This document shows positions 47,149 to 57,937 of a stretch of DNA of 64,000 nucleotides, piece after piece (position 1 is the stretch's first letter; every line of letters starts with the position of its first letter). The stretch spans positions 806,001-870,000 of the forward strand of contig JANUWF010001101.1 in the NCBI GenBank assembly GCA_026120185.1, given 5' to 3'. Source of the stretch: Voacanga thouarsii. Lineage: Eukaryota; Streptophyta; Magnoliopsida; Gentianales; Apocynaceae. The notes under the pieces are model-generated. The model saw only the letters and a program-made list of their open reading frames with translations, did not search any database and had not been told where the DNA came from. The translations under genes and the position numbers were made by a program.

Positions 47149-48257
47149 AAACAATGTCACCCTAAGAGCTCACAAGATCATGAAGTCCTTGAGAAAGAAC
47201 TTTAGACTAGAAATCTTTTTGTTAAGGTATTCCGTATAAATTTCTATGTCTTCTTTACTTTATGATTCAGTTTATTTCTACCTTGAAACACACAAGCAAA
47301 AAAAAAAAAAAAATCAAAGTATTAAGTCTTCAGAATTTTTGGATTGAGTAGTTTGAATGACTTTAAATCCAAAAGCTTCGTCTAAAACTCTGTGAACAAT
47401 CTCAAAATATTTCTGCTTAGAAAAGTGCCATTTTAGATGTACCATCGTCCGATCTTTGAGTCTAGAGAATTTGACAGTGTAAAACTAGCCATTTCTAGCC
47501 ATTGGAGCTTTATTTTTTGCTTCTATAAAAGGTTTTAAAACTCAATTTTAAAGTAGATTTATGTTCTATCTTTCTAAGAAACACTCTTACTCTCTAGAAT
47601 ACAAAAATCTCCCTTTTCATTAGTGCTTCAAAGTGAAATCAAATTGCTTCAAAAAGGTAAAAGTTGTTGGTGCTTATTTATCTCTACATTTGCTTAAAAG
47701 TGTGAGCTATTTCTAATTCATTTCTATAATCTTTTTTGTACATCAAGGTTGTGGTGTAAAGCCCATTTAGGGTGAGCCTTGATTAGTTGTTGATTGAGAG
47801 GTTTTGGTAAAACCAAATATGGTGATCCTCTTATGTAATTAATGTAGTTAGACACCATTGAGTTGGCTGAGTTTAAAGAAATCTGGTTTAGACCCTTTAA
47901 GTGTGAGTTTAAGGTAGTGGATGTAGATCTTGGTAGATCGAACCACTATAAATTTCGTGTTCATTCTTTTTGCATTTAATTTTGATAGGCTACGAACTTC
48001 TTTGCTTAAAAGTTTTCAATCATTCAAAAGAAATCTTTATGATTCTCACCAACCCATCTTTATTCTTGTATTAATTGCACATTTCTTGTCATATCTCATT
48101 CAGATCGTAGTTGGTCTTTAATATGGCTCAAAAGCTCTTCTTTGTATCACTAGCAAACTCCTTGATTTGAAATACAAAAGAAGGATTTCAAAAACAGATT
48201 TTTGAAGAGTGTTTTAAATTTGCCAAAAACCTTATTCACCCCCTCTAAGGTTTTTTA
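46957..48257 (+). repeat. S-family LTR after S3 (3' LTR of complex)
   Basis: Starts TGTTAGCCCTAAGAG and ends GGTTTTTTA at 48257, where C CA is mutated to TA. TATA box at 47524-47531. It is followed directly by gypsy LTR sequence of element C, not by a PBS. An AAAATA-type repeat lies just inside (about 47118-47150). Confidence 0.87.
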
Positions 48258-49322
48258 GTTATACCAAGATAAGTTCCTGCATTAAAATTATTTGTAAAAT
48301 ATAGCAATTACAAAATTATCAAATATTACTATTTGCCATTAGAAACACGGGTTTTGTATTAAAATGTTCAGCATGACCAGTTTTCTTACTCTATTACAAC
48401 TAACGCACTGATTTCTTAAATAAAAGGGATTTCAAAAAAATTCACTGGATTTTTGCACTAAATTTAATCAAGGTTTACCAAATCATGCTGGATATTTTCT
48501 TTTTGATTACTACTTGATGTTAAAATGTTGAGTACTCAATAAGGGTAAGCTTCTAGCACTAGCCTAGGAAAGAGCGTGTTAGCTTTCTGGTAGGCAGTCA
48601 CCTCCCTCGTTTTTTAATTAAGCAACACTGGTATGGAGTCAGGCTAGTCCAAGCTAGCAACCAGTTCTAAATAGGACTGTATTTCTTCAGATGGACAACC
48701 GGTAAGTTAGAGGGGTTTAGGAGAAGGAGAAGTGTCCCCACCCAGTGGGCTAATCACCCATTGTACTGTGATACAAGGTTTCACAGTACAGGGTCATAAT
48801 GCAGGGTTTCATGACTCAGGGCTATGATGCAAATTTCATAATCGACTTTATGTTGAGTGGTTGATTTTCTTGAAATAAAATTGTTTATTGAGAATGCAAA
48901 TTGAAAACGTCACTCTTATGTTTAAAACTGTTGATTATGATTGCAATTGTGCTTTTTGGGATTTCAAAATACATATCACGAAATTGTTTTAAATAAACAC
49001 TCTTACACATGCATGACTTATTGGAAAATTTATTTCTTACATTTTTGTGCATGTTTTCAAGTCATGAGCACTATTGAGAAGGTCGGAACTTGAGTTCAAG
49101 ATCTTATACTTTACATTTTTGTTGTTTTGCTAGGAGACAATATTCTGTCATTTTCGTTTTGAGACTCTATATAGATTTTACTTGATTTGTAATACGTTTA
49201 AGTTTTATTTGAAGTATTTCTTTGGATGAGTTATTTATTTACCTCGTTATAAAGACCCATTATCCTTTGAATGGGGTGACATACTCGCCCCTTTTGGAGT
49301 ACGCAGGTAGCAAGGTGTTATA
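48258..49322 (+). repeat. C 5' LTR, 3'-terminal 1.07 kb
   Basis: Homologous to the last kilobase of solo LTR B (for example TGAGTACTCAATAAGGGTAAG at 48529, compare 59532) and ends GGTGTTATA before the PBS. A conserved TTATAAAGACC at 49247-49257 also occurs in A and B and may be a TATA element close to the LTR end. Confidence 0.85.
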
Positions 49323-49324
49323 AG

Positions 49325-49337
49325 TGGTATTAAAGCC
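49325..49337 (+). other. C primer-binding site
   Basis: TGGTATTAAAGCC two bases after the LTR; two differences from the initiator tRNA-Met core TGGTATCAGAGCC. Confidence 0.75.
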
Positions 49338-50760
49338 TTGATTTTAGCAGTCACCTTGACTTAATAAATTTAGAATTTTAAATTTTATGATTTTTGCTAC
49401 ACTAAGCATATTCTATGTGAATAAGATTATTAGAACGTATAAGGCTACCCGCATAGCCATGGTCTTTGTGAAGCCCCACACTTGTTGTAACTTGGGTACT
49501 TGTTGATATGTATAATTGTATGGTAGTAGTAACTCAAAAATTAAAACTCAAAAGTTAAATTTATAGCTCAGGATAATGAACCTGGATAGTTGAATTTCAA
49601 GGAGTGTAAGACTAAAGCTAAAAGCTTGGTTAGAGGTATATTTTGATTAATGGAATAGATTCTAGATTGTGGAATCTAGAATTATTAATTAAGTCTAGAT
49701 TGAGTTGAGCCTAGGATTGAGTATTACTTTTAAAATTAAGGATTTAGAATTTAAGAATGACTATGGTTATCTGTGTTTGAGCTCTTTTGATGATGATTTG
49801 AACTTAAAAATCTTGCTACGTTTTGATAAGTTTATATGGGAGGAAATTTTATCTCAAGGTATTATAATGATGATAACTTTGGTAAGGTTGTAAGAAAAAG
49901 TCTATATTGACAAGAACACTTAGATATTTTGAAGAATGTGATGAGTATGCTTATGTGAGATTCTTTGGGTATAATAGGACTTGATCTTATGAAGAGGTGT
50001 ATGATCTTGATATTTATTTTAGTCTTTTGATTTTGACTATCCTGATTCCAATTTGACGGATAGGACCGTACTATGATGATGGGAGCTTAGGAATTGTGAG
50101 TATTGCTAGAATTAGGATTTTAACATCTATACTTTGGAGATTTGTGATTTTCTATTATACCTGCTAATCATGTGTAAATAGTGGGATATTGTCTACAATG
50201 CCCTATGATTATGTATGGTGTATATTATGTGGAATATCTATGCAATATCTTTATATGTTTTCTATCTAACTAAGCATGCTATATGAATTTACGTGTTTTT
50301 AGTAAATGGTATGTTTGCACCTTAATTTTGGACAAGAATAATTGGGCTGAGAAATGTTACCTTGAGGGGTACTTGGATATTGCAAGTGAGTAGAATTTAA
50401 AGAAGCGATGATTATGGAAAGTTGATATTGTTTATAGTTGTACTACTATAATGGACGCAACTACACCAATGAAGCAGGAAGGCCTAGATAGGACGACTTC
50501 AAGAGTGATTCCGAATATGCGAAATTTTCATACTAAAAGGCCAGTAGACCAACAATAGAAGAACGAGAGAAAACACGTAAGGATTACTTCAACGGAAGTG
50601 CTTCAAATTCGGCAATTTTCCATCACTGTAGGAGGAAGAAACACAAGGAAATAGATTGTTAGTTTAAGGAATCAAACTAGAGATGCTTCAAATGTGGAGA
50701 TACTGCACATCTAATGGAGAGTTGCTTGAGACTACTTCGGTTTAAATAAGAAAATCTCAC
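49338..50760 (+). pseudogene. gag: C leader and gag remnant
   Basis: No long reading frame survives. The last 150 bases identify nucleocapsid: H-H-C-R-R-K-K-H-K-E-I-D-C (about 50621-50659), followed by C-F-K-C-G-D-T-A-H-L-M-E-S-C (50684-50725), an intact CX2CX4HX4C. This pair, with a C-x-x-C/H motif just before the classical knuckle, is common in plant gypsy Gag. The sequence upstream to the PBS is decayed leader and capsid. Confidence 0.65.
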
Positions 50761-52329
50761 TCCACCATCACGGCTAGCTAACTAAAAAAATGCAACTATA
50801 GTTGATGGAGACAACAACCCAATACTGTAAAAGAATACTCAAGCGCTCGCTTTGGAACAAAGAAAACTTGGAAGCTGATGCGACACGAAAACATCACGAA
50901 GCTGAGAAGATTCCTAGGATTAGAATATTACTATTGTCTTTCGTTAGAGGAATTGCAACCCTTACATCATCTCTAATGTGACTACAACAAAGATGTACAT
51001 TGCAATTGTAAAAGAGGAAGAATGAGAAAAGTTTCCAAGAGCATAAGAGAAGATCAACGTTTATACTTGTTGAATTTCAGGTGTTATACGTAGATGCATC
51101 AAATTAAGAAGGGAGAGCCGTGTCAGTGATTCCTATGATGGTGATTCAATCTAACTTCCTTACTCTTTCTTCTAGGTTTCCTCATATAAAATTTATCCTC
51201 TCACTTATTGTTGATGTTAAGAGCTTTTCTCTAAGATTTGATTATAGAAAGCCACCTTAGCTACCTCATTTATTGTTAAAAAATTGCTCCATAACAAATG
51301 TATCTCCATTGTACCCAATTTATTTATATCATTTACATGTTGACTGCCTATTCCTTATCTCATTAAACTTATTTCACCTGTTTATTCTTCTTCTTCATGC
51401 TTTTGATTTACATACTTTGTCATGTACTTTATCTTTTGAGCTATTTCTTACCAACGCTTTTCTTCTTTATTTGTTAAGAATTTTCTTCTAAAGACTTGGT
51501 TGATTAAAGCAACCTTTGCTACTCTAGTAAATGACTGGGACTGTTATGCATCGAACTTTTCAATCGCCTTCTAAATACTTTCCATTTTGCCTTTATAATG
51601 ACTTTCTATTTTTGCTTCATTGGATTTACTCCATTAATTTAATGATTTATTTCATTCTTTTGAGTTAGCACGCGTTATTTGTGTCTTCTCTAGTTAACTC
51701 TTTTTATTTTTTAAATCCTAATATTATCATTTCTACAAATCTTTCACTCTTTTATTTTTATAGTTCCCTTTGATACTCAAAACTTTCTTTTCTTTCTCTA
51801 ATGATATTGAATTGATATACTTATCTTTCTACCAAATTCTCCTATTAATTCCAGTAAATTTTCTATTAATGGTTAAGCATTCAAGGAACTTTTCCTTATC
51901 ACTCAACATAAGTTTTTGATTCTTTTCAACCATAGTACTTTTATCAACAATCAAATGATACAATCATTTCACTCTTTATTTTTTTATGTAATTCTCATTA
52001 TTGCACACAATTTTCCTTCTTTCTTCTTCAAGTAATATTACTTTCATGTTCTCATTTTTGTGCTTAATATCTTCTTTAGATTTACTTATTATATTAAAAC
52101 TTGAATATCTAAGAACTTCTCTTATTCAATCATTAGAAGTATTCAATTCTTGTCAACTACAGCAAAAATCTTTAATAATCAACTATCTCAATCTTATCAT
52201 TTTACCCATTTACGTTTCCTTAAATTGGTAAACGTCTCATGGCATTAAATTTGGCCTACTTTTCATTCCTATATTCTTTTTGAACTCACATTATTCCCTT
52301 CGAATTCAAAAGTTTGCCTTTAGAAATAG
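50761..52329. other. Unexplained AT- and pyrimidine-rich segment within C
   Basis: Where protease and reverse transcriptase should be I find no RT motifs on either strand. From about 51130 to 52320 the plus strand is strongly T- and C-rich, unlike the flanks. The short open frames here (for example 51273-51491) are low-complexity hydrophobic and are not considered genes. Confidence 0.45.
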
Positions 52330-52540
52330 CATGTAGAGGGAGATTGAGACTGTAGCTTATGTCTCACGAAAAACCTTTAGTCACATGGCATTAACTATTC
52401 CGCTTATCATTTGAAGCTAGTAACAATCGTATCTACATTGAAGAAAAGAAGACATATGAGATATTATGGATCATAAAAACTCAAAGCTTGACTTTACTCA
52501 ACAATATTTGTATTTGAAGCAGCACAGATTTGTTAGAAGA
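52330..52540 (+). pseudogene. pol: C pol: RNase H remnant
   Basis: Reads T-V-A-Y-V-S-R-K-T, then, after a frameshift, M-D-H-K-N-S-K-L-D-F-T-Q-Q-Y and L-K-Q-H-R-F-V-R. These correspond to the gypsy RNase H blocks A-Y-A-S-R-x-L and T-D-H-K-S-L-x-Y-x-F-x-Q, ending at the R-R-W/F-x-E-L region. The gypsy identity rests mainly on these and on the integrase that follows. Confidence 0.6.
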
Positions 52541-53223
52541 ATGTGAGTATCGTGCTAAGCTAAAATGAGGAATCATTAACGCTCAACTGAATAATTGAGA
52601 ATTTCAAGCCTTCAATGCGAAGAAAATGGAAGAAAGAAATCAACACTTCAAAGTAGATGACAATGAAGCAACGCATTCTTGGGATCAATTAAATGTACAT
52701 GATAAAGAAGATTTGAAAAAGAAACATTTTGAGAGCCCACGAGAAGCCATTGTACTAGGTTCTAAAAGAAACAAAAATATACAACTACGAGAAGAAGATG
52801 AGTTTTGGCCAAGAGTGAAGAACAAAAAATTGCACACTATGTATTGACTTAACTCATAGGGAAGTGAGAGCTGAGCTTAAGAGACTTGCTGGAATACTCT
52901 AACCCTTATCTATAGCCCAATAGAAGTAGCGATATGCCACAAATGATATGATTATTTGTTTGCTGATGAGCTGAAATCAAAGGAATAAAAGTCTAGACAA
53001 TAGCAAACCATCTCATCAAGATAATTCATATTATTGCAAAGTCACTAGTTACTCAAACCACTTAGGAAAACAATGCAGAACAACTATCACAAGGTGTTGA
53101 TTACAAGAAATGGAGATAATTATCTATTGGCTCAGTTATCTTCGTACTCTAGAATCAGTATAGTATCATCCCCGTCTGGCCTTGTGTTTTGGGATTATGG
53201 CATCTCTTAGTTAGGTTTGTGTT
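52541..53223 (+). pseudogene. pol: C pol: RNase H-integrase connecting region (very decayed)
   Basis: An open stretch 52626-52847 encodes a charged segment including D-K-E-D-L-K-K-K, faintly like the linker before the gypsy integrase zinc finger. The integrase core itself (D,D,35E) is not recognisable and is probably deleted. Confidence 0.35.
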
Positions 53224-53520
53224 TTGTTCTACCTGATGATTTAATTAGGATATATGACATGTTCCACATACCTTAATTGTAGAAGTATAAGTTTGATCCA
53301 GAGCATGTACTTAATGAGGAACTATTGATTCTGCAACCCAATTTGAGTTATGTCGAGAAGTCGATAAAAATTTTAGACCAAAGTATTAGGACACTTCGAA
53401 ATAAGTAGATTCCTATGGTGAAGGTTCTGTAGGATCATCATGATAAACAAGATGCTACTTGGGAGACTGAGGAATAGGTGAGGCAGAAATATTCAGAAAT
53501 ACTTTGAGGTATGGCATAGT
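53224..53520 (+). pseudogene. pol: C pol: integrase C-terminal domain
   Basis: L-P-D-D-L-I-R-I-Y-D-M-F-H-I-P, then F-D-P-E-H-V-L-N-E-E, L-S-Y-V-E-K-S-I-K-I-L-D, I-P-M-V-K-V-L and D-A-T-W-E-T-E-E with R-Q-K-Y-S-E-I-L. These are the successive blocks at the C-terminus of plant gypsy Pol (L-S-x-x-H-x-V-F-H-V-S ... E-A-T-W-E). Three TAG stops and one TAA interrupt it; otherwise the frame is kept. Confidence 0.82.
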
Positions 53521-53546
53521 AGGAAATTTGGGGGCAAAATTCTCTT

Positions 53547-53559
53547 AAGGGGGGGAGAA
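53547..53559 (+). other. C polypurine tract
   Basis: AAGGGGGGGAGAA immediately before the LTR start TGTGACACCCC. Confidence 0.88.
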
Positions 53560-53784
53560 TGTGACACCCCACTCTAAATGCCCATAGAAATGGGGGAGTA
53601 TATGGACCATATAGCATAAGCATTCTTGCATATAGACATATTTGCCATGACATGAATGAATATGTTAGAGTATGGTTGTAGAAGAATTATTGTGCATTGG
53701 GATGTTTGAAAAATCGCTATATGAAATAATGATGGATAGAATATTCTAACATAAAATTATTAATTAGGGAAAGAAATACATGAG

Positions 53785-53815
<31 letters not shown>

Positions 53816-53911
53816 AAATGTAGCTAACTTTAAATTTTGTGTTAATTATTGGGTAGTGGTTAATTAAAATAATTAGGTAACTATTTACTAGTTGTTAAAT
53901 AATTATATACG

Positions 53912-53942
<31 letters not shown>

Positions 53943-54149
53943 GTATTTGCTAAATATTTAATAGATACTCATTATATGTTTATTTTATTTATTTTCTTAT
54001 GTATTAATTTTAAAAAATATTTAAATATTAGACCAACAAGACTTTCCTCTTAATTTATTTTATTTTATTTCAAGAGAAATTGAATTTTATTGATTTAAAT
54101 ATTTATTCTAGCAAGGAGAATATTTTGAGGGAACCATTACGTTTCTAGA
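53560..54149 (+). repeat. C 3' LTR, first 590 bp
   Basis: TGTGACACCCCACTC matches the starts of LTRs A (minus strand) and B. It carries a (GT)n run at 53784-53811 and a (TA)n run at 53912-53938. It lacks the tRNA-like module found in A and B. It is interrupted by A2; the rest lies beyond the window. Confidence 0.82.
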
Positions 54150-55741
54150 TGTTGGAATGTATGCCCAAAATGGCTTATATATTTTGTATTTTGGAAATTA
54201 ATAAAACTTTTATTCATTAACGGTTGTTTGTTTACATATATTGCACATCAAGGTTTAATTGTGTTAATAAGTAATCTACGTGATTGAGCCGTGCTTTTAC
54301 AATAATGTGCAGATTATAGGCTACCAACACATAAGCGAAAAATGGTTCTTGATCGATTAATGGAGCTGAGCAATTCATCAAAGTTTAGATCATTATACTA
54401 TGGTTTCTAAATGGAGAATAGTTTATCTTTAACCAATGAGTAGTCCATGCACATTAATAGTGTAAGTGTATTTGGAGTACGTAGAGCTAGACCACGCGAT
54501 AATAATCTTTATAAAAGTATTAAAATAAACAAAGATTGATTTATCGCAGTTACTACGTGGACATGTACCCTAAGATTTCAGTATAAGTTGATGGTCTGGT
54601 GAAGCTGGACTTGTACACTTTGATGTATGTTGGGTGAGGTCTTATTGTAAGGCCAAAAACTTTGTACGTTGGTTGTATGACTCTAGTTAATTAAGATAGG
54701 CTTATACAATAGAGTTTCTATATTTCATTACGTGAAAAAACCTTGTGATTGTTCGGGATAATCTAATAATGTAAGACCTTGGAAAACGTGACTAAATATG
54801 TACACTTTTAGATAACTCCCTGTGATAAATGGATACATATTGAAAGTCATGGATTATCAGACTAACTATCAAAGGATGGTAGATGTCATTGAGAAAGATG
54901 TTAATACATTTTTCCTATCTCAATGACAGGTGTTATGTAGAAGGGTATTTTCGTCATTACACCTGTAGATCGAAGACACTACACTTGCAATATTATTCTC
55001 GATGTCAATATTTTCATATGGTGATAAATAGAATATTTAAAATGATAAAAAAAATTGTTATTTGTTAGCATGAGTATTTTGATCATTTTAGTAGTCAAGA
55101 ATAATATGTCTTGGACTAATTAATTAACAAGAGAGCTAATTAATTAATCTTGGACTAATTAAGAAAAGCTTTGACCCACCAGAGTTTTTGTGTAGCAGCT
55201 AATAGGTTTTTGGAAACCTAGGATAGCCGCCACTGTATAAGAAAAAAAAAGGAAAAGGAAACTAAAAGAAAAAGGAAGCTATTGGTTTAAAAGGCATTAT
55301 GTATGCCTGGGATTAAGGTTGGCTAAATTTACTGTGAGTGAATTTGGAAAACAACTTTCGATTTTCTTGAGAAGTAAACGACAGCCATCATTTTCTTTAT
55401 CGTTTTTTTTTTTTTTTTACCATTTTAGCTCTTCCGTTTTTCTTCCAATCTTCTTCACCCTAATTCTACTTTTGCCGGTAGAGGTCCATAGAGGTTAGAG
55501 AATACTCTGGAAGTTCAAGAGCTAGCGAATGTGGTAAGTGTTTAATGTGAAGGAGCCAATGGTTAGTTGGTATACCCGCAGAATATGTAGACATTCTAGT
55601 TGAAGAAACGCTGTCAAACCCAAATCCAACTCTGATTATTCAAGTAAAATGCCCTAGAAGTAAGTATTCCTAGACTTTGGCTCGGAAAAATTTTTAATTT
55701 GCTATCTTTCGTTGTGTATTTATTTTTCCCGCAGTCATTCA
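54150..55741 (+). repeat. A2 5' LTR (1.59 kb)
   Basis: Begins TGTTGGAATGTATGCCC and ends CATTCA. It shares ordered blocks with A1 LTR 8542-10404 (for example the segment with GTGATTGTTCG at 54747 and 9127) but lacks the 115-bp tandem duplication of A1. Confidence 0.88.
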
Positions 55742-55743
55742 GG

Positions 55744-55756
55744 TAGTATCAAAGCC
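55744..55756 (+). other. A2 primer-binding site
   Basis: TAGTATCAAAGCC two bases after the LTR; a mutated form of TGGTATCAGAGCC. Confidence 0.75.
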
Positions 55757-55963
55757 ATGGTTAAATCTAGGAGCATGCTTAGGGTTAATAACTGGAAAAG
55801 GTGGCTCATTTACTAATAAAAATATGATCTTTGTGATTGTATAGATCCTTTGTGATTTTTGATATGGGTAGATTTTGTGTACGCCTCACGCGTGAAGACA
55901 TAGGCACCTGTAATTTGTTATTAATCGCTTTCCGTAGAATTCGTATACGCCTCATTTTGAAAG
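55757..55963 (+). other. A2 leader, first part
   Basis: Noncoding; interrupted at 55964 by solo LTR B with TSD GAAAG (55959-55963). Two similar ACGCCTCA words (about 55881 and 55947) lie in it. The first part resembles 10425-10535. Confidence 0.7.
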
Positions 55964-56208
55964 TGTGAAACCTTATCTAAAGCCAACCATAGAGTAAGGG
56001 GGTCGAGATGCATATCATATTATTTTGCATAAAAATATATATTTTTGAATGATTTTATGTGCTTTAGAATTGTGGTTTATAGGTTAAAAGGCTTAGTTAT
56101 GTTTATTGGGTAGGAAGGATAAAAAGGTAATTTTGCTAGAGGTCAAAATAGGAAGATGGCTTGAGATTTAGATAAGAAGAATATTTGGGTGAGAAAATAA
56201 GCACAAGA

Positions 56209-56277
56209 GTTAGTGTGGTTATATGGTTAGAGCTTTATGAACTAATCTCTCCGGTCATGAGTTCAAATCCTATCACT
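56209..56277 (+). other. tRNA-like sequence with pol III A and B boxes, in gypsy LTR B
   Basis: A-box-like TGGTTATATGGTTAGAGC starting at 56216 and B-box-like GAGTTCAAATCC at 56259-56270. It lies 245-313 bases from the LTR start, the same place as in LTR A (7689-7755, minus). Less canonical in the A box than the LTR A copy. Not a functional tRNA as far as can be seen. Confidence 0.6.
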
Positions 56278-57885
56278 TAAGTTTTATTAAATAATTATAT
56301 TAGTTATGTTTAAATTTTAGATTTTCTTATATTCCTTAAAGATAGGAATGTTGTCTTAGGGGAGACATGAAGAGAATGTCTTGATCATATAATCATGTCC
56401 TAAAAAGAATTATAGAAGAATTCTTGTCCTTTTTATTTCTTCTAACTTTGTCCTAACATCTTCATAATTTAAATAAACCAAAATCCATTAAATCTCTTCT
56501 TTTAATTCCAAAAATTCTATGATAATTCTTCAGCCTTAAATTTCAAAAATCAATCTTGGAAGTTAGAGGATTGACCGAAAATAGGAGAGAAGTTAGGAAG
56601 GGATCCCAAGAGAAATAGATCACCATGGTAGAATCTTCAAACTCACCTTCATGTTGTTCATGTTTTTAATAAAGAAAATCTAGAAATTTGTCAGAATTTT
56701 GGACAGTCCAACTTTCAAAAAATTTAGTCAGTATTCTTGCTCATTTCCTACCAGAAAAATAGTCATTTCATGTAGTTTGAAGACTGAAAATTTTGTGCAA
56801 AATATGGACTGCACAACCTGCACAAAACCAGAAAATTTTCTATACAAATTCGTTGCACTCCAAGTTGAGATTGAAGCTTTTTTTTTTTTTTTTTTGTCAT
56901 CAATCTAGCAAAACCTCCTCTGTTTTTCTCCAGAAAGAAGGCTGGAAACCACCTTTAAAAGACCCTCAAACACCCCTCAAAATCAGCTGCAAATCGGGCT
57001 GAAGAAATGCAGAAATTCTATACAGAAAAATCAGCAACCTTCGAAGCTTTGAACAACTTGAAACCAACAAATTCCCAACTTTGTCTCCCTATGCCTAGGC
57101 CGAAAAAACTCCTGCAAACCTCTGCAAAGTGGACCTTGTTCAACCATAGACTAAACACCATTAACCTCCACACTTACCTTGAGTACTTGGACTTCATAAT
57201 CACACCTCAAAAATCTCCTAAGATCACTCTATCCAAAACACTTTTGAACTTCAAAAAAATTCTAGAATTTTGCTCAATGAAAACACTCTAGTATCAAGCT
57301 AGCAAACTAGAATTTTTCCTGCCATTGAAGACTGCATTTCGGCCAGCAATAAAGCCTAAATAGCCTTCATTTCCTTGCCATAAATCTGACCAATCCAGCC
57401 GACTCTATTGAAGAGCAAAGAAATCTCTCTCAATCAAACACCATTAGCTAATCTCCTACCTCAGACAACTCCACAATTTTCTCCATTTGAATTTCCAATA
57501 AAATCAGATTATTCTCTCTCCTCCTAGTTGAAAATCGAAACTCCTAATCACCCTAGACCATTTGGCCAACATCATTTCAGATTTCGTACAGCTTTTTTCT
57601 CAAATTCTCTCAATTCACACCAAGAATATCAAGAATACATACTACACTTCTTCAAGCCAAAACCTACCCTAAACACCTCAAACCACTCTCAAATACTCTA
57701 GATTACTCCTACTCAGTCCCTAGTGTTCATTTCTGGTCTTTATAACACAAAATCACGCAAACAAGAAATTTCAATCGAATCAAAATCAGCTTTTTCTTAA
57801 AGGTCTCAAAAACATCATCAAGGTAAATCAAGAACAACCTTCTTGTTCACCCTCTTTCATTCAATCTACAATGGACTGTACTAAT

Positions 57886-57886
<1 letters not shown>

Positions 57887-57934
<48 letters not shown>
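57887..57934. repeat. (CT)24 microsatellite in gypsy LTR B
   Basis: Perfect CT repeat, followed by TTGGCCAAAATGGTTGATC. It is the positional counterpart of the GA run at 6031-6100 in LTR A. Confidence 0.95.

Positions 57935-57937
<3 letters not shown>

Larger units (their letters stand above)
10536..48257 (+). mobile_element. Sirevirus-like copia tandem complex (S1, S2, S3 sharing LTRs)
   Basis: Three homologous internal regions in the same orientation are separated by single LTRs: S1 internal, LTR 27317-28564, S2 internal, LTR 32288-33550, S3 internal, LTR 46957-48257. Each of the first two LTRs is followed by a PBS-like site (28567 and 33553). Long Gag with two CCHC motifs, N-P-Y-G-P-K-K-I-W in gag-pol, and an extra ORF after RNase H suggest the Sirevirus branch. 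S1 lacks its 5' LTR and gag start. Nested inserts are T1 (17945-27255) and T2 with its hAT (36792-41935). Confidence 0.82.
48258..54149 (+). mobile_element. Ty3/gypsy retrotransposon C, truncated and highly decayed
   Basis: Order: LTR 3' end, PBS (49325), gag zinc knuckle (50684-50725), RNase H remnant, integrase C-terminus, PPT (53547-53559), 3' LTR start (53560). RNase H before integrase is the gypsy order. The 5' LTR is cut by the S complex at 48258. The 3' LTR is cut by copia A2 at 54150. The internal region is only 4.2 kb and lacks recognisable protease and RT. Confidence 0.82.

Noticed and set aside
56209..56277. Functional tRNA gene
   Set aside because: Only the A and B boxes are tRNA-like; no clear acceptor stem or full cloverleaf could be drawn, and the site lies inside a repeat.
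57007..57291. 94-codon open frame in solo LTR B as a host gene
   Set aside because: It is inside the LTR, without family similarity, and the homologous stretch of LTR A shows no matching intact frame.
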